This document shows, piece by piece, positions 18,682 through 27,600 of a stretch of DNA of 64,000 bases. Numbering within the stretch: position 1 is the first letter of the stretch; the number at the start of each line of letters is the position of its first letter. Where the stretch lies: contig NZ_OU745390.1 in assembly GCF_916618955.1 (NCBI RefSeq), positions 4,216,001 to 4,280,000 of the forward strand, given 5' to 3'. This stretch comes from Pseudomonas sp. Marseille-Q3773. GTDB lineage: Bacteria > Pseudomonadota > Gammaproteobacteria > Pseudomonadales > Pseudomonadaceae. Position numbers and translations under genes: made by a program. The notes beneath the pieces are model-generated. The model was not told the origin of the DNA. It made no database searches and was given only the letters and a program-made list of their open reading frames with translations.

Positions 18682-20709
18682 TCACCCGGGCGGCAACTCG
18701 CTGGCATGCAGTGTGCCGCGGAACAAGGCCGCGCCACACTGGGTGAACAACGTCTTCACCGGATTGCGTGAATTGAGCACCTTGGCCTGGATTTCGCCAA
18801 TGGTGGAATCCTCCGGCTGCAAAGTCGCGGCCCGGTTGACCCATTCGATGGCGGCAAAGCGACTTTGCTTACGGGTGCCGCGCCCCTGCATCCAGGCCAG
18901 CCCCAGCTCGGCGCTGGCCCGCCCGGCAATTCCCGCGTCAGGGTGCTCTACCAGGCTCAGCAGGTAGGCCACCGCCTCGGCCCGCTCCTGGGGCTCGCCA
19001 AACCGACGCAACAGGATCCCCAGGTGCAGACGCGCTGGTGCGTTGGTCTGCGCATTGCCGAGCGCATCAACCAGCAACTGCCGGGTTGCCAGCATGGCAC
19101 TGCGATCGTTGAGGTTTTCATCGCCATCCATGCGCAAGCGGGCCAGGTGGTATTTGGCTTGCCGGCTGCCAGCCTGCACCGCACGCTGCAGCCAGTACTT
19201 GGCCACCTCATCATCCAGATATTGCTCAGGGGTTTCGCCCAGCTCGCCGTGATGCAATTCGTACAGGGCAAGGGCAGCCCCTGGCAGATTCAGCTCGGCG
19301 CACCGCTCATACAGATAGCAGGCCACCTCATGCCGGTTGCCCGCCCACAGCAGCCGTGCCACGTCGAGCACCCCGAAGCCCGGCGCCAGGCCGGAGCACT
19401 GGCGCTTTACCGCAATCTGCGCCCAGGCCCTGGCCTGCTCGGCAGAACGCGGCAAGCCCCACAAGCCGAAGCGGTGCCCGGCGGCCCGCAATGCACCGGC
19501 CGCCGCATGCGAATGGCCCTCACACAAGTGCTCGATGGCCGTACGTAGCAGCTGATTTTCATCTGCCATGCCATCCAGCACTAGCCGCTCGACCAGACAG
19601 CGAAAGGGCTCGGACATGGCCGGAATGGCAGCGTGATCAGCCTGGCACGCAAAGCTCGCGGCGATATCTCCCATGCCGCCAACGTGGTCATGCAACGCAT
19701 GGCTGCGCAACGCCCCACGCCAGGCCAGCAGGATGGCGCGCTCCCTTGGCCTTAGCGGGCGCTGTGACCAGGCTTCGAACACCTGCTGCCACTCGATGAC
19801 AGCCTGCAGCTGATCGGCATCTGGCAGTGTCAGCCGATCTTCGACAGGCATCCAGCGCAGTGCATTACGCAACGTCTCATCCCACGCTTCGCACAACGGA
19901 CCATTGGCCAGCAGCTCGATCGCCTCCAGGCTGGCACCCCGGCGCGGCTGCAGGTACAACGCCAAGGCCTGGACCGCTTCGAAGCAGCCGGGGCGTGCGG
20001 CCATCGCGTAGCGTAACCAGTAGTGGCGGGTATCCTTGCTTTCGCTGTCGGCCCGTCGGCCCAGGCATGCCGGCAGCGCTTGCGGCAGCTCGGCCAGAGG
20101 CTGCAGTCCATGCTTCACCAGAAACGGCGCTGCAGCTTCTTGCACTTCCACATCGGCACGGGCACTGGGGCGGAAACGCGCCGGCTGGCCTTGGAACAAT
20201 TCGACCAGCCAGCCAGGCTCACCGAATTGCGCACTGATGTGCAGCATGCCAATGGCGGCGGCCACGGGCTGGGGGGAGCGCTCCATGGCCCGTAGCAGGT
20301 GCGCGGTGGCGGTTTCGCAGATCTGCTCGACGGCCAGCGAGCGCACCGCGTTGCGCCTGCCACTGGCCTGCACCTGGCAAGCGCGCTGGAAGCAGTGCAA
20401 ACCCATCACCACCTGGGGGTGATAAGCCTTGGGGCAAGCCTCTATCCAGGCCCTGAGCACCTGGCTCAGGGCTCGGTCGCCTTGGCAGTCGAGGCCGGCC
20501 AGCAGGTGCCCTTGGATAGCGGCAAAGTAGTCGGGAAACTCACCGGGCGGGGCCTGCCGCCATTGCCCTTCGAGGCTGTCGAAAAAGCGATTGAGTTCAG
20601 TGAATGCGTTGGCCTGCACCAGTTCGCGTATTACCTGGCGCGTGCGGCTGAGCGTTTGCACGGGGCACCACCTCAAGTCCATTTGAAGGAAGCTGCGGTG
20701 CCATCCCAT
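18682..20709 (-). CDS. Large Sel1/TPR-like repeat protein of unknown function
   Basis: A 675-residue protein without a recognised enzymatic domain. The N-terminal ~250 residues (LVQANAFTELNRFFDSLEGQWRQ and following helices) resemble DUF4034-type proteins seen in pseudomonads. The C-terminal part contains Sel1-like helical repeats, for example CAELNLPGAALALYELHHGE, KYWLQRAVQAGSRQAKYHLA and AIEWVNRAATLQ. No signal peptide is clear. A protein-interaction scaffold role is the most that repeats of this type imply. The start is uncertain: neither 20709 nor the second methionine at 20682 has a convincing ribosome-binding site. Confidence 0.7.
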   Translation of the reverse strand: MGWHRSFLQMDLRWCPVQTLSRTRQVIRELVQANAFTELNRFFDSLEGQWRQAPPGEFPDYFAAIQGHLLAGLDCQGDRALSQVLRAWIEACPKAYHPQVVMGLHCFQRACQVQASGRRNAVRSLAVEQICETATAHLLRAMERSPQPVAAAIGMLHISAQFGEPGWLVELFQGQPARFRPSARADVEVQEAAAPFLVKHGLQPLAELPQALPACLGRRADSESKDTRHYWLRYAMAARPGCFEAVQALALYLQPRRGASLEAIELLANGPLCEAWDETLRNALRWMPVEDRLTLPDADQLQAVIEWQQVFEAWSQRPLRPRERAILLAWRGALRSHALHDHVGGMGDIAASFACQADHAAIPAMSEPFRCLVERLVLDGMADENQLLRTAIEHLCEGHSHAAAGALRAAGHRFGLWGLPRSAEQARAWAQIAVKRQCSGLAPGFGVLDVARLLWAGNRHEVACYLYERCAELNLPGAALALYELHHGELGETPEQYLDDEVAKYWLQRAVQAGSRQAKYHLARLRMDGDENLNDRSAMLATRQLLVDALGNAQTNAPARLHLGILLRRFGEPQERAEAVAYLLSLVEHPDAGIAGRASAELGLAWMQGRGTRKQSRFAAIEWVNRAATLQPEDSTIGEIQAKVLNSRNPVKTLFTQCGAALFRGTLHASELPPG

Positions 20710-20910
20710 GGCAACCGCCGTTGCCCAACAACACTAAGCCATACCAGGCGCCTGCGCAAAGTTATTGGATCCTTGCCATGCAGCATGAAGGCTGGGGACG
20801 ATACCTGACTTGAAAAACCAGGATGCACACTTCCTGCGCCGGCCTGGAGATCGCTCGCTATGCTTGCACAGCCGCAGGAAGCGGCCCATTTCAGCGACAA
20901 CGGAGCGTCC

Positions 20911-22401
20911 ATGTCCCTAGCCCTCGTCCACAGCCGCGCCCAGGTGGGCGTGCAGGCACCGGCGGTCAGCGTCGAAACTCACCTGGCCAATGGCTTGCCC
21001 CATCTCACGCTGGTCGGCCTGCCGGAAACCACGGTCAAGGAAAGCAAGGACCGGGTGCGCAGCGCCATCGTCAATTCCGGGCTGAACTACCCGCCACGGC
21101 GCATTACCCAGAACCTCGCGCCCGCCGACCTGCCCAAGGACGGTGGGCGTTACGACCTGGCGATTGCCCTGGGCATCCTGGCTGCCGATGGCCAGGTGCC
21201 AACGCCCTCGCTTGCCGAGCTTGAATGCCTGGGTGAACTGGCCTTGTCGGGCAAACTGCGCCCGGTGCAGGGGGTGCTGCCTGCGGCACTGGCAGCACGC
21301 GAAGCAGGCAGGGCGCTGGTGGTGCCACGGGAAAATGCCGAGGAAGCCAGCCTGGCTGGCGGCCTGGTGGTGTATGCGGTGGGGCACCTGCTGGAGCTGG
21401 TCGCCCACCTGAACGGCCAGGTACCGCTGCCGCCCTATGCTGCCAACGGCCTGATACTGCAGCAACGCCCCTACCCGGACCTGAGCGAGGTGCAAGGGCA
21501 ACTGGCGGCCAAGCGTGCGTTGCTCCTGGCGGCGGCCGGGGCGCATAACCTCTTGTTCACCGGCCCACCCGGCACTGGCAAGACCTTGCTCGCCAGCCGC
21601 CTGCCCGGGCTGCTGCCACCGCTGGACGAGCATGAGGCGCTGGAAGTCGCCGCGATCCAGTCGGTCAGTGGGCATACACCTTTGAGCAGCTGGCCGCAGC
21701 GGCCTTTTCGCCATCCGCACCACTCGGCCTCCGGTCCGGCACTGGTCGGAGGCGGCAGCCGACCACAACCGGGCGAAATCACCCTCGCCCACCATGGCGT
21801 GCTGTTTCTGGACGAGCTGCCGGAATTCGAGCGGCGGGTGCTGGAAGTGCTGCGCGAACCGCTGGAATCCGGCGAGATCGTGGTTGCCCGGGCCCGTGAC
21901 AAGGTGCGCTTCCCCGCCCGGTTCCAGCTGGTGGCGGCAATGAACCCGTGCCCTTGCGGCTACCTGGGCGACCCCACCGGGCGCTGTCGCTGCAGCACCG
22001 AGCAGATAGCGCGGTACCGCAACAAGCTGTCCGGGCCGTTGCTGGACCGTATTGACCTGCACCTGACCGTGGCCCGCGAGAGCACCACGCTGAACAACCA
22101 GCCGTGCGGTGAGACCAGTGCCGATGTCGCAGCCAGAGTTGCCGAGGCGCGGGAAGTGCAGCACAGGCGACAGGGGTGCGCGAATGCGTTTCTCGACCTG
22201 GAGGGGTTGCGCTGCCACTGCGGGCTGGCAGCAGCGGACCAGGCCTGGCTGGAGGGCGCTTGTGAGCGGCTGACCCTGTCGTTGCGCGCGGCACACCGGT
22301 TATTGAAGGTGGCGCGAACGCTGGCCGATCTGGAAGGTAGCCAGGCGATTGGCCGGGCGCACCTGGCCGAGGCCCTGCAGTACCGGCCGGGGAGCAGTTA
22401 G
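20911..22401 (+). CDS. comM: ComM / YifB family Mg-chelatase-like AAA+ ATPase
   Basis: A 496-residue ComM protein. It has the N-terminal Lon-protease-like S5 domain (ETHLANGLPHLTLVGLPETTVKESKDR), the AAA+ core with Walker A GPPGTGKTLLASRL and Walker B VLFLDELPEF, and a C-terminal domain with zinc-type cysteines in MNPCPCGYLGDPTGRCRC. In Vibrio ComM is a hexameric helicase driving branch migration in natural transformation, and the family is wide in non-competent bacteria as well. The start MSLALVHSRAQVGV matches the family; an extension to 20860 is unlikely. Confidence 0.92.
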   Translation: MSLALVHSRAQVGVQAPAVSVETHLANGLPHLTLVGLPETTVKESKDRVRSAIVNSGLNYPPRRITQNLAPADLPKDGGRYDLAIALGILAADGQVPTPSLAELECLGELALSGKLRPVQGVLPAALAAREAGRALVVPRENAEEASLAGGLVVYAVGHLLELVAHLNGQVPLPPYAANGLILQQRPYPDLSEVQGQLAAKRALLLAAAGAHNLLFTGPPGTGKTLLASRLPGLLPPLDEHEALEVAAIQSVSGHTPLSSWPQRPFRHPHHSASGPALVGGGSRPQPGEITLAHHGVLFLDELPEFERRVLEVLREPLESGEIVVARARDKVRFPARFQLVAAMNPCPCGYLGDPTGRCRCSTEQIARYRNKLSGPLLDRIDLHLTVARESTTLNNQPCGETSADVAARVAEAREVQHRRQGCANAFLDLEGLRCHCGLAAADQAWLEGACERLTLSLRAAHRLLKVARTLADLEGSQAIGRAHLAEALQYRPGSS

Positions 22402-22422
22402 TTGTGAGGTTTGCGCTTTACC

Positions 22423-22463
22423 TGTTGGAGCTGGCTTGCCAGTGATGGGCCGCAAAGCGGCCT
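22423..22463. repeat. Degenerate REP-like element / hairpin after comM
   Basis: GTTGGAGCTGGCTTGCCAGT followed by GGGCCGCAAAGCGGCC resembles a second class of P. putida intergenic repeats (from memory of the genus). The perfect GGCCGC/GCGGCC stem lies between the converging comM and DoxX genes. Confidence 0.45.
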
Positions 22464-22472
22464 CGACATCCG

Positions 22473-22907
22473 TCAGGCAACCTTGCTCCGGCACAAAAGC
22501 CCGGCAACCGAATAGGCCCCCGGCCCGGTCAAGGCAAGCCCGCCATAAAGGGCCACCAGCAACCAGGCAAACTGACCTTGCTCCAGCGTCCAGTCCGGGT
22601 GCACGAGTACCAGCGCTATCAGCAATACCGCCAGCACCGGCAGGCAAGCCAGACGTGCGGCAACCCCCAGCATCAGCAACAGCGGGCAGACCACTTCGGC
22701 AAATACCGCCAGCCCCAACGTCAGCGCTGCGCCCAGGCCGAAGGGATCTTCAATGCGCTGCAGCTCTGCGCTCCAGTTCAACAACTTGGGCAGGCCATGG
22801 ACGAACAGCAACAGCAAGGCGGCCATGACCCGCAGGAACAACAGGCCGCTGGCGGTCAGGCGTGGCGATGGGGCATCAAGGAAGGGCTGCAGGCGAGGCA
22901 TGAGCAT
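22473..22907 (-). CDS. DoxX-family membrane protein
   Basis: A 144-residue DoxX/DoxD-like inner-membrane protein with four hydrophobic segments. The family pattern is seen in LLFLRVMAALLLLFVHGLPKLLNW, FAEVVCPLLLMLGVAARLACLPV and the final ALYGGLALTGPGAYSV. Family members associate with redox/thiol stress complexes or quinone reduction, but no specific role can be deduced. It precedes, on the same strand, nothing closely; a 102-base gap separates it from the receiver gene upstream. Confidence 0.85.
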   Translation of the reverse strand: MLMPRLQPFLDAPSPRLTASGLLFLRVMAALLLLFVHGLPKLLNWSAELQRIEDPFGLGAALTLGLAVFAEVVCPLLLMLGVAARLACLPVLAVLLIALVLVHPDWTLEQGQFAWLLVALYGGLALTGPGAYSVAGLLCRSKVA

Positions 22908-23009
22908 GGCTCTCTGGTCGATCAGCCCAGGAGCATTGCGCAGCGCCAGGCAAATTGATTGTGCAGGTGTGCTGCGTTGACATGCACCCTCGGTGCGGCA
23001 GCCCGCGCC

Positions 23010-23378
23010 TCACCGGCTGCCGGCCAAGGCCTCTTCTACCGCCTTGAGCAGTATTTCTTCGGAAAACGGCTTCCCCAGGCAGGCCAGCGCCCCCTGCCCC
23101 ATCGCCGCCTGCACCGAGCCGTCATCCCAATGCGCCGACATGCAGATCACTGGCAAGCGCCAGCTCTGCTGCGCCAGCTCACGCTGTACCTCCAGCCCGC
23201 TCATGCCGGGCATCTTCAGGTCCAGCAACACGCAGCCCGCCTCGCCCGCCAGGGGCGAGGCGAGGAAGGCTTCCCCAGCGGCAAACGTCAAGGTCTCGAA
23301 CCCCGCCGAACGCAGCAGATTGGCCAGGCTCTTGCGCACTGACGCATCGTCGTCGACGATGCACACCCCTCTGCTCAT
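23010..23378 (-). CDS. Stand-alone receiver-domain response regulator
   Basis: A 122-residue single-domain response regulator. The acidic pair is at D9-D11 (CIVDDDAS), the phosphoacceptor is D53 (LLDLKMPGMSG), the conserved Ser/Thr position is S81 (CMSAHW) and K103 is in LGKPFSEE, so it appears phosphorylation-competent. It has no output domain. The ATG overlaps the stop of the upstream regulator gene (ATGA), showing co-translation. It is FixJ/NarL-like in its receiver and could be a phosphate sink or shuttle in the pathway of the divergent hybrid kinase. Confidence 0.88.
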   Translation of the reverse strand: MSRGVCIVDDDASVRKSLANLLRSAGFETLTFAAGEAFLASPLAGEAGCVLLDLKMPGMSGLEVQRELAQQSWRLPVICMSAHWDDGSVQAAMGQGALACLGKPFSEEILLKAVEEALAGSR

Positions 23379-24373
23379 GCGCCGCCCAGGCCCTCAGGTC
23401 GTGCTCCGAGGACGTTGTGCATGGCCGCCAGCTCCAGCAGCGAGCGGGACTGCATCTTGTTCATGATGTTCTTCTTGTGCACCTTGGTGGTCACCTCGCT
23501 GGTGCCGATCTGCCTGGCGATCTGCTTGTGCGACAAACCGCCAACCACCAGCGAGAACACCTGGCGCTCACGCTGGGTCAGGCGCTGGTACTTTTCCTCG
23601 ACCTGCCGCGCATGGTGCCACTTGCGGCCTTCGACCACGGCGCGGGCACGCACCGCCTGCAGCAGGGTCAGCAACTGGTCCTCGTCAAACGGCTTGGTGA
23701 GAAACTCCAGCGCCCCGCCACGCATGGCCTGGACGGTCATCGGGATGGTGCCGAAGCCGGTCATGAACACTATCGGCCAGGGCAGCGCCAGCCGGCGCAG
23801 CGCGTCCTGGACCTCCAGGCCGCTGGTATCGGGCAGGTGCATGTCCAACAGCAGACAGGCACAGGGGGTTTCCAGGCGGGCTTCGAACAGCGCCTCGGCA
23901 CTGGCGAACAAGTGATGCGGGATGTCCTGCGAGCGTAACAGGCGGCCCAAGGCGCTGCGCACCGACGGGTCGTCATCCACCACCAGCACCGGCACCGACC
24001 CGCTCAAGCGCTCATCGAGTGGCTCGACAGTTTCGGCCACGCTGCGCAACACTGCCTTGCCCAACGCCTGGGCTGGCGCCTCGAAGCTGATTTCGGCAGC
24101 CAGACGGTAGCCGCGACGCGGCACGGTCTGGATCAGGCTGCGGTCGCCAAAGGCCTTGCGCAACATCGACACCTGCACCTGCAGGTTGTTGTCCTCGACC
24201 ACCGTGCCGGCCCACACCTGGCTGAACAGCTCGTCCTTGCCGACCACCCGGCCGTTGGCCCTGATCAGCGTGGCCAGTACTTCGAAAGCACGCCCACCCA
24301 ACAGGATCGGCTTGCCGTCGACAAACACTTCGCGCCGCTCCAGCGACACCTGGGCATTGCCTATTCGGATCAT
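23375..24373 (-). CDS. Response regulator with winged-helix, receiver and LuxR domains
   Basis: A 332-residue regulator with two DNA-binding domains. Residues about 1-95 form an OmpR/CadC-type winged helix (GGRAFEVLATLIRANGRVVGKDELF and VSMLRKAFGD, ending VPRRGYRL). Residues about 127-240 are a receiver with D177 in LLLDMHLPD and K227 in TKPFDE. Residues about 262-322 are a LuxR/FixJ helix-turn-helix (LTQRERQVFSLVVGGLSHKQIA, SEVTTKVHKKNIM). The start MIRIGNAQVSLERREV fits the winged-helix domain; an extension to 24442 is unsupported. It overlaps the downstream receiver gene by four bases and diverges from the giant kinase gene, its likely partner. Confidence 0.88.
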   Translation of the reverse strand: MIRIGNAQVSLERREVFVDGKPILLGGRAFEVLATLIRANGRVVGKDELFSQVWAGTVVEDNNLQVQVSMLRKAFGDRSLIQTVPRRGYRLAAEISFEAPAQALGKAVLRSVAETVEPLDERLSGSVPVLVVDDDPSVRSALGRLLRSQDIPHHLFASAEALFEARLETPCACLLLDMHLPDTSGLEVQDALRRLALPWPIVFMTGFGTIPMTVQAMRGGALEFLTKPFDEDQLLTLLQAVRARAVVEGRKWHHARQVEEKYQRLTQRERQVFSLVVGGLSHKQIARQIGTSEVTTKVHKKNIMNKMQSRSLLELAAMHNVLGARPEGLGGA

Positions 24374-24572
24374 GGCTTCCTCGCACGGGCACCGGCAATT
24401 TCGCTGCCTGGGCAGCCTAGGCCAGCGAACGCGTTCAGACAATTATCCCGAGGGATAGGTTGGTCTGAGGACTATACAAAAGCCCGCCAGCTGCCAGGGG
24501 ACGATAACGGACAACAGCGTGCCCGTTCCTGCCAAGCAAGCTGTAACCCGCATCAGCACTGGGCCCGCTGCG

Positions 24573-24578
24573 TATACT
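24573..24578 (+). promoter_or_regulatory. Possible -10 element of the hybrid kinase gene
   Basis: TATACT lies 34 bases upstream of the kinase start within the 238-base divergent region; the surrounding GCGTATACTCGCGCC is like the lptM element. No strong -35 is seen, so this is tentative. Confidence 0.3.
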
Positions 24579-24611
24579 CGCGCCTCAGGATGTCGCTAGC
24601 AGGGGTGCATT

Positions 24612-27600
24612 ATGCTCGATGAACGCCTTGCCCACAGGCCCATCGATTACGACCAGTCGATCGACGAGGGCTGGCTGAACCGATGCGAGATCAGCGCGCT
24701 GGGCCAGGAAGGCGAGCTCAGCTACTTCCGCCTGCGCGACCCGGCCACCCGTCAGGCCTGGATCGCCGTACGCGCCCCGCTCGAGGCCCCCGCCGCCTGC
24801 CAGCGCCTGGAACGTGACTACCGCCTGCAACTGGACCCACAGTGGGCGGTAGTCCCGTCGGCGTTCGTGCGTTCGGCCGAAGGCCCATTGCTGGTGTACC
24901 CGGCCGGCCGCTCGGTCGCCGACCTGCTCGCCGACGGCCCGCTGGCGCTGACGCCGTTTCTGGACATCGCGGTAAATGCTGCCAATGCCCTGGCACAGGC
25001 GCACCAACACAATGTGCTGCACGGAGCGCTGCAGCCCGGGCATGTGTGCCTGCATGGCCACCAGCGGGTGCGGCTGGGCTTCTTTCGCGCCGACCACGCG
25101 CAGCGACTCAGCGACCAGGGCGCCCCGCTCGGTAACTGGGCCTACCTGGCGCCGGAGCAGGTTTGCCCGCACGGCAGCAGCAGCGACCGCCGCAGCGACA
25201 TCTATGCCCTGGGCGCCATCCTCTACCAGCTATTGCTGGGAGAGCTGCCACTGGCCGGCCGCGACACCCAGCATTGGCGCCAGCTGCATGCCGGCGTACA
25301 GCCGCGGGCGGCCTGCGAAGTGAACGGCAACGTACCACAGCCCCTCAGCCTGATTCTGGCCAAGGCTTTGGCCAAAGAGCCGGACGCCCGCTACCAGAGC
25401 GCACGCGCCCTGGCGGTCGACCTGGCTCATTGCCAGCGGCAATGGGCGGCCACCCAGACCATGGCCCCCTTCACCCCAGGTTGCGCCGACCCGGTCGCTC
25501 CCAGCCGCGTGCGCCTGTATGGCCGCAGCACCGAGCAGCAGGCAATCGCCCTGCTGCTCAAGGCCATGCGCCGCGACAGCGCGCCACAAGTCCTGCTCAT
25601 CAACGGTGCAGTCGGCATGGGCAAGTCGAGCCTGGTCGAAGCCGCCCTCAAGGCCGACACCGAGGGCTACCGCGCCGTCGGCAAGTGCAACAGCCTGGCC
25701 CAGGCCGTGCCCTACACGCCCTGGGTTGACATACTCGGTGCGCTGACCACCCAGTTGCTGGCCAAGAACAGCCAGGACCTGGACACCCTGCGCCGCGAGA
25801 TCCTGCAGCGCATCAAAGGCCATGGCCGCCTGCTCGGCAAACTGGCCCCGGACCTGCAGCTGATTCTCGGCCCGCAGCCGCAACTGCCGGCCAAGCTTTC
25901 GCGCCTCGGGTTGCACAAGGAACTGCACGCGATCATTGAATTCCTCCAGGTTTTCAGCCGCCCTGGACAACCGCTGGTACTGTTCTTCGACGACCTGCAA
26001 TGGGCTGACGACGCCTCCCGGCAGCTGCTGGCCCAATTGCTGGCGGAGGCGCCCGATAACCTGCTGCTGATGTTCGCCTGCAACAACGACGCGCCCACCA
26101 GCAGCCCGCCACTGACCATACCCGCAACGCTGCGCAGCACCACGCTGAACCTGCAACCGCTGGGTGTCGAGGCGGTAACCGCACTGATTGGCGAGCGCTA
26201 CCACGTCGCCCCCGAGGATGCGTTGCCGCTGGCCCAAAGGGTTCATGACAAGACAGCCGGCAACCCGTTCTTCATCAACCAGATCCTCAAGGCCATGGTC
26301 GAAGACCAGCTGTTCACCTTCGACACCCATGCCATGCGCTGGTCGTGGTGCCTGCACGCCGTGGCCCGACACTGCTACGCCGACAATGTCGCCGACCTGA
26401 TGATCCAGCGTCTGGCGCGCCTGCCCGCAGCGCAACGCGACCTGTTACGGGTCGCCAGCGCGGCGGGCAGCCGCTGCGATCAGCGCCTGCTGCGCCAGGT
26501 ACTCGCCCAACCGCCAGGCGAACCGTTGAAAGCCTTGATTGGCGCGGGTTTCCTGCAATCAGGCGCGAACGGTTTGAGCTTCACCCATGACCGGGTGATG
26601 GAGGCCGCCTACGCTCTCACCCCGGCGCCCGAGCGCGCCTCGCTGCACGCACGCATTGTCCTGGCCATGCGCCAGGCCTGGGCAGGGCACCTGCACGAGG
26701 TACTGTTCGAGCTCGCCAGCCAGCTGCAACGCGCCAGCCCATGCGGGTTTGCAGCGGATGACTGCGAAGCGTTCCTGCAGCTTCTGCGCGAAGCGGCATC
26801 ACGCGCACGCGACCGTGGCGCCTTCGAGCAAACCGCTGATTACCTGCATACTGCCGAGCAGTTGCTGCAGCACGGCGCCTCGCTGGAAAGCCGCACCACA
26901 CATGGCTTTGCCATCGCCTGCATGGCGACGGAATGCGACATTCAGCTATCGCGGACGAGCAGCGCCGAAGCCCGCCTGACGGAATGCCGCCAGCGCGCAC
27001 ACTCGGCGTTGGACCAGGCACGAGCGTGCCGCCTGCAAGCGTTGCTGTGCACCTTGCGCGGCGACTATCAGGTGGCCATCGACAGCGCCCTGTCCGGCCT
27101 GGACCTGCTGGGTATAAACCCGGGGCGGGGCGTCGACTGGCAACAGGTCGAGGCCTGTCATGCCCATGTACAGGCTCTGGTCGAACAGAAAGGCCGGCAT
27201 TGCCTGGAGTCGCTGCCGCGCACCGACTCAGAGGAAGTGACGGTAGCCATCAGCCTGCTGGCCACGCTGTCATCCTCGTTTTTCGTAAAGGACGACATCT
27301 GTTTCCTGCACCTGGCCAAGCTCATGGAAATGTCGCTGCAGCATGGCGTCGCCCCGGGCAGCACCTACGGCATGGCCTGGTACGGGGTGATGATTGCCGA
27401 GCGTTTCGGTGCCTATCATGACGGCCATGCCTATTGCCTGGCCGCGCTCAAGCTGATCGAGCGGCACGGTCTCGAGGCCGACCTGACCAGTGCCCTGCTG
27501 GCCCTGGACCAGGTCAGCGCCTGGACCTCGCCCATGGAGTTCGCCCGCCGAACCGCGCTCGACGCAGTCCACTCGACGCGCCTGAGCGGCGACCTGGCGA

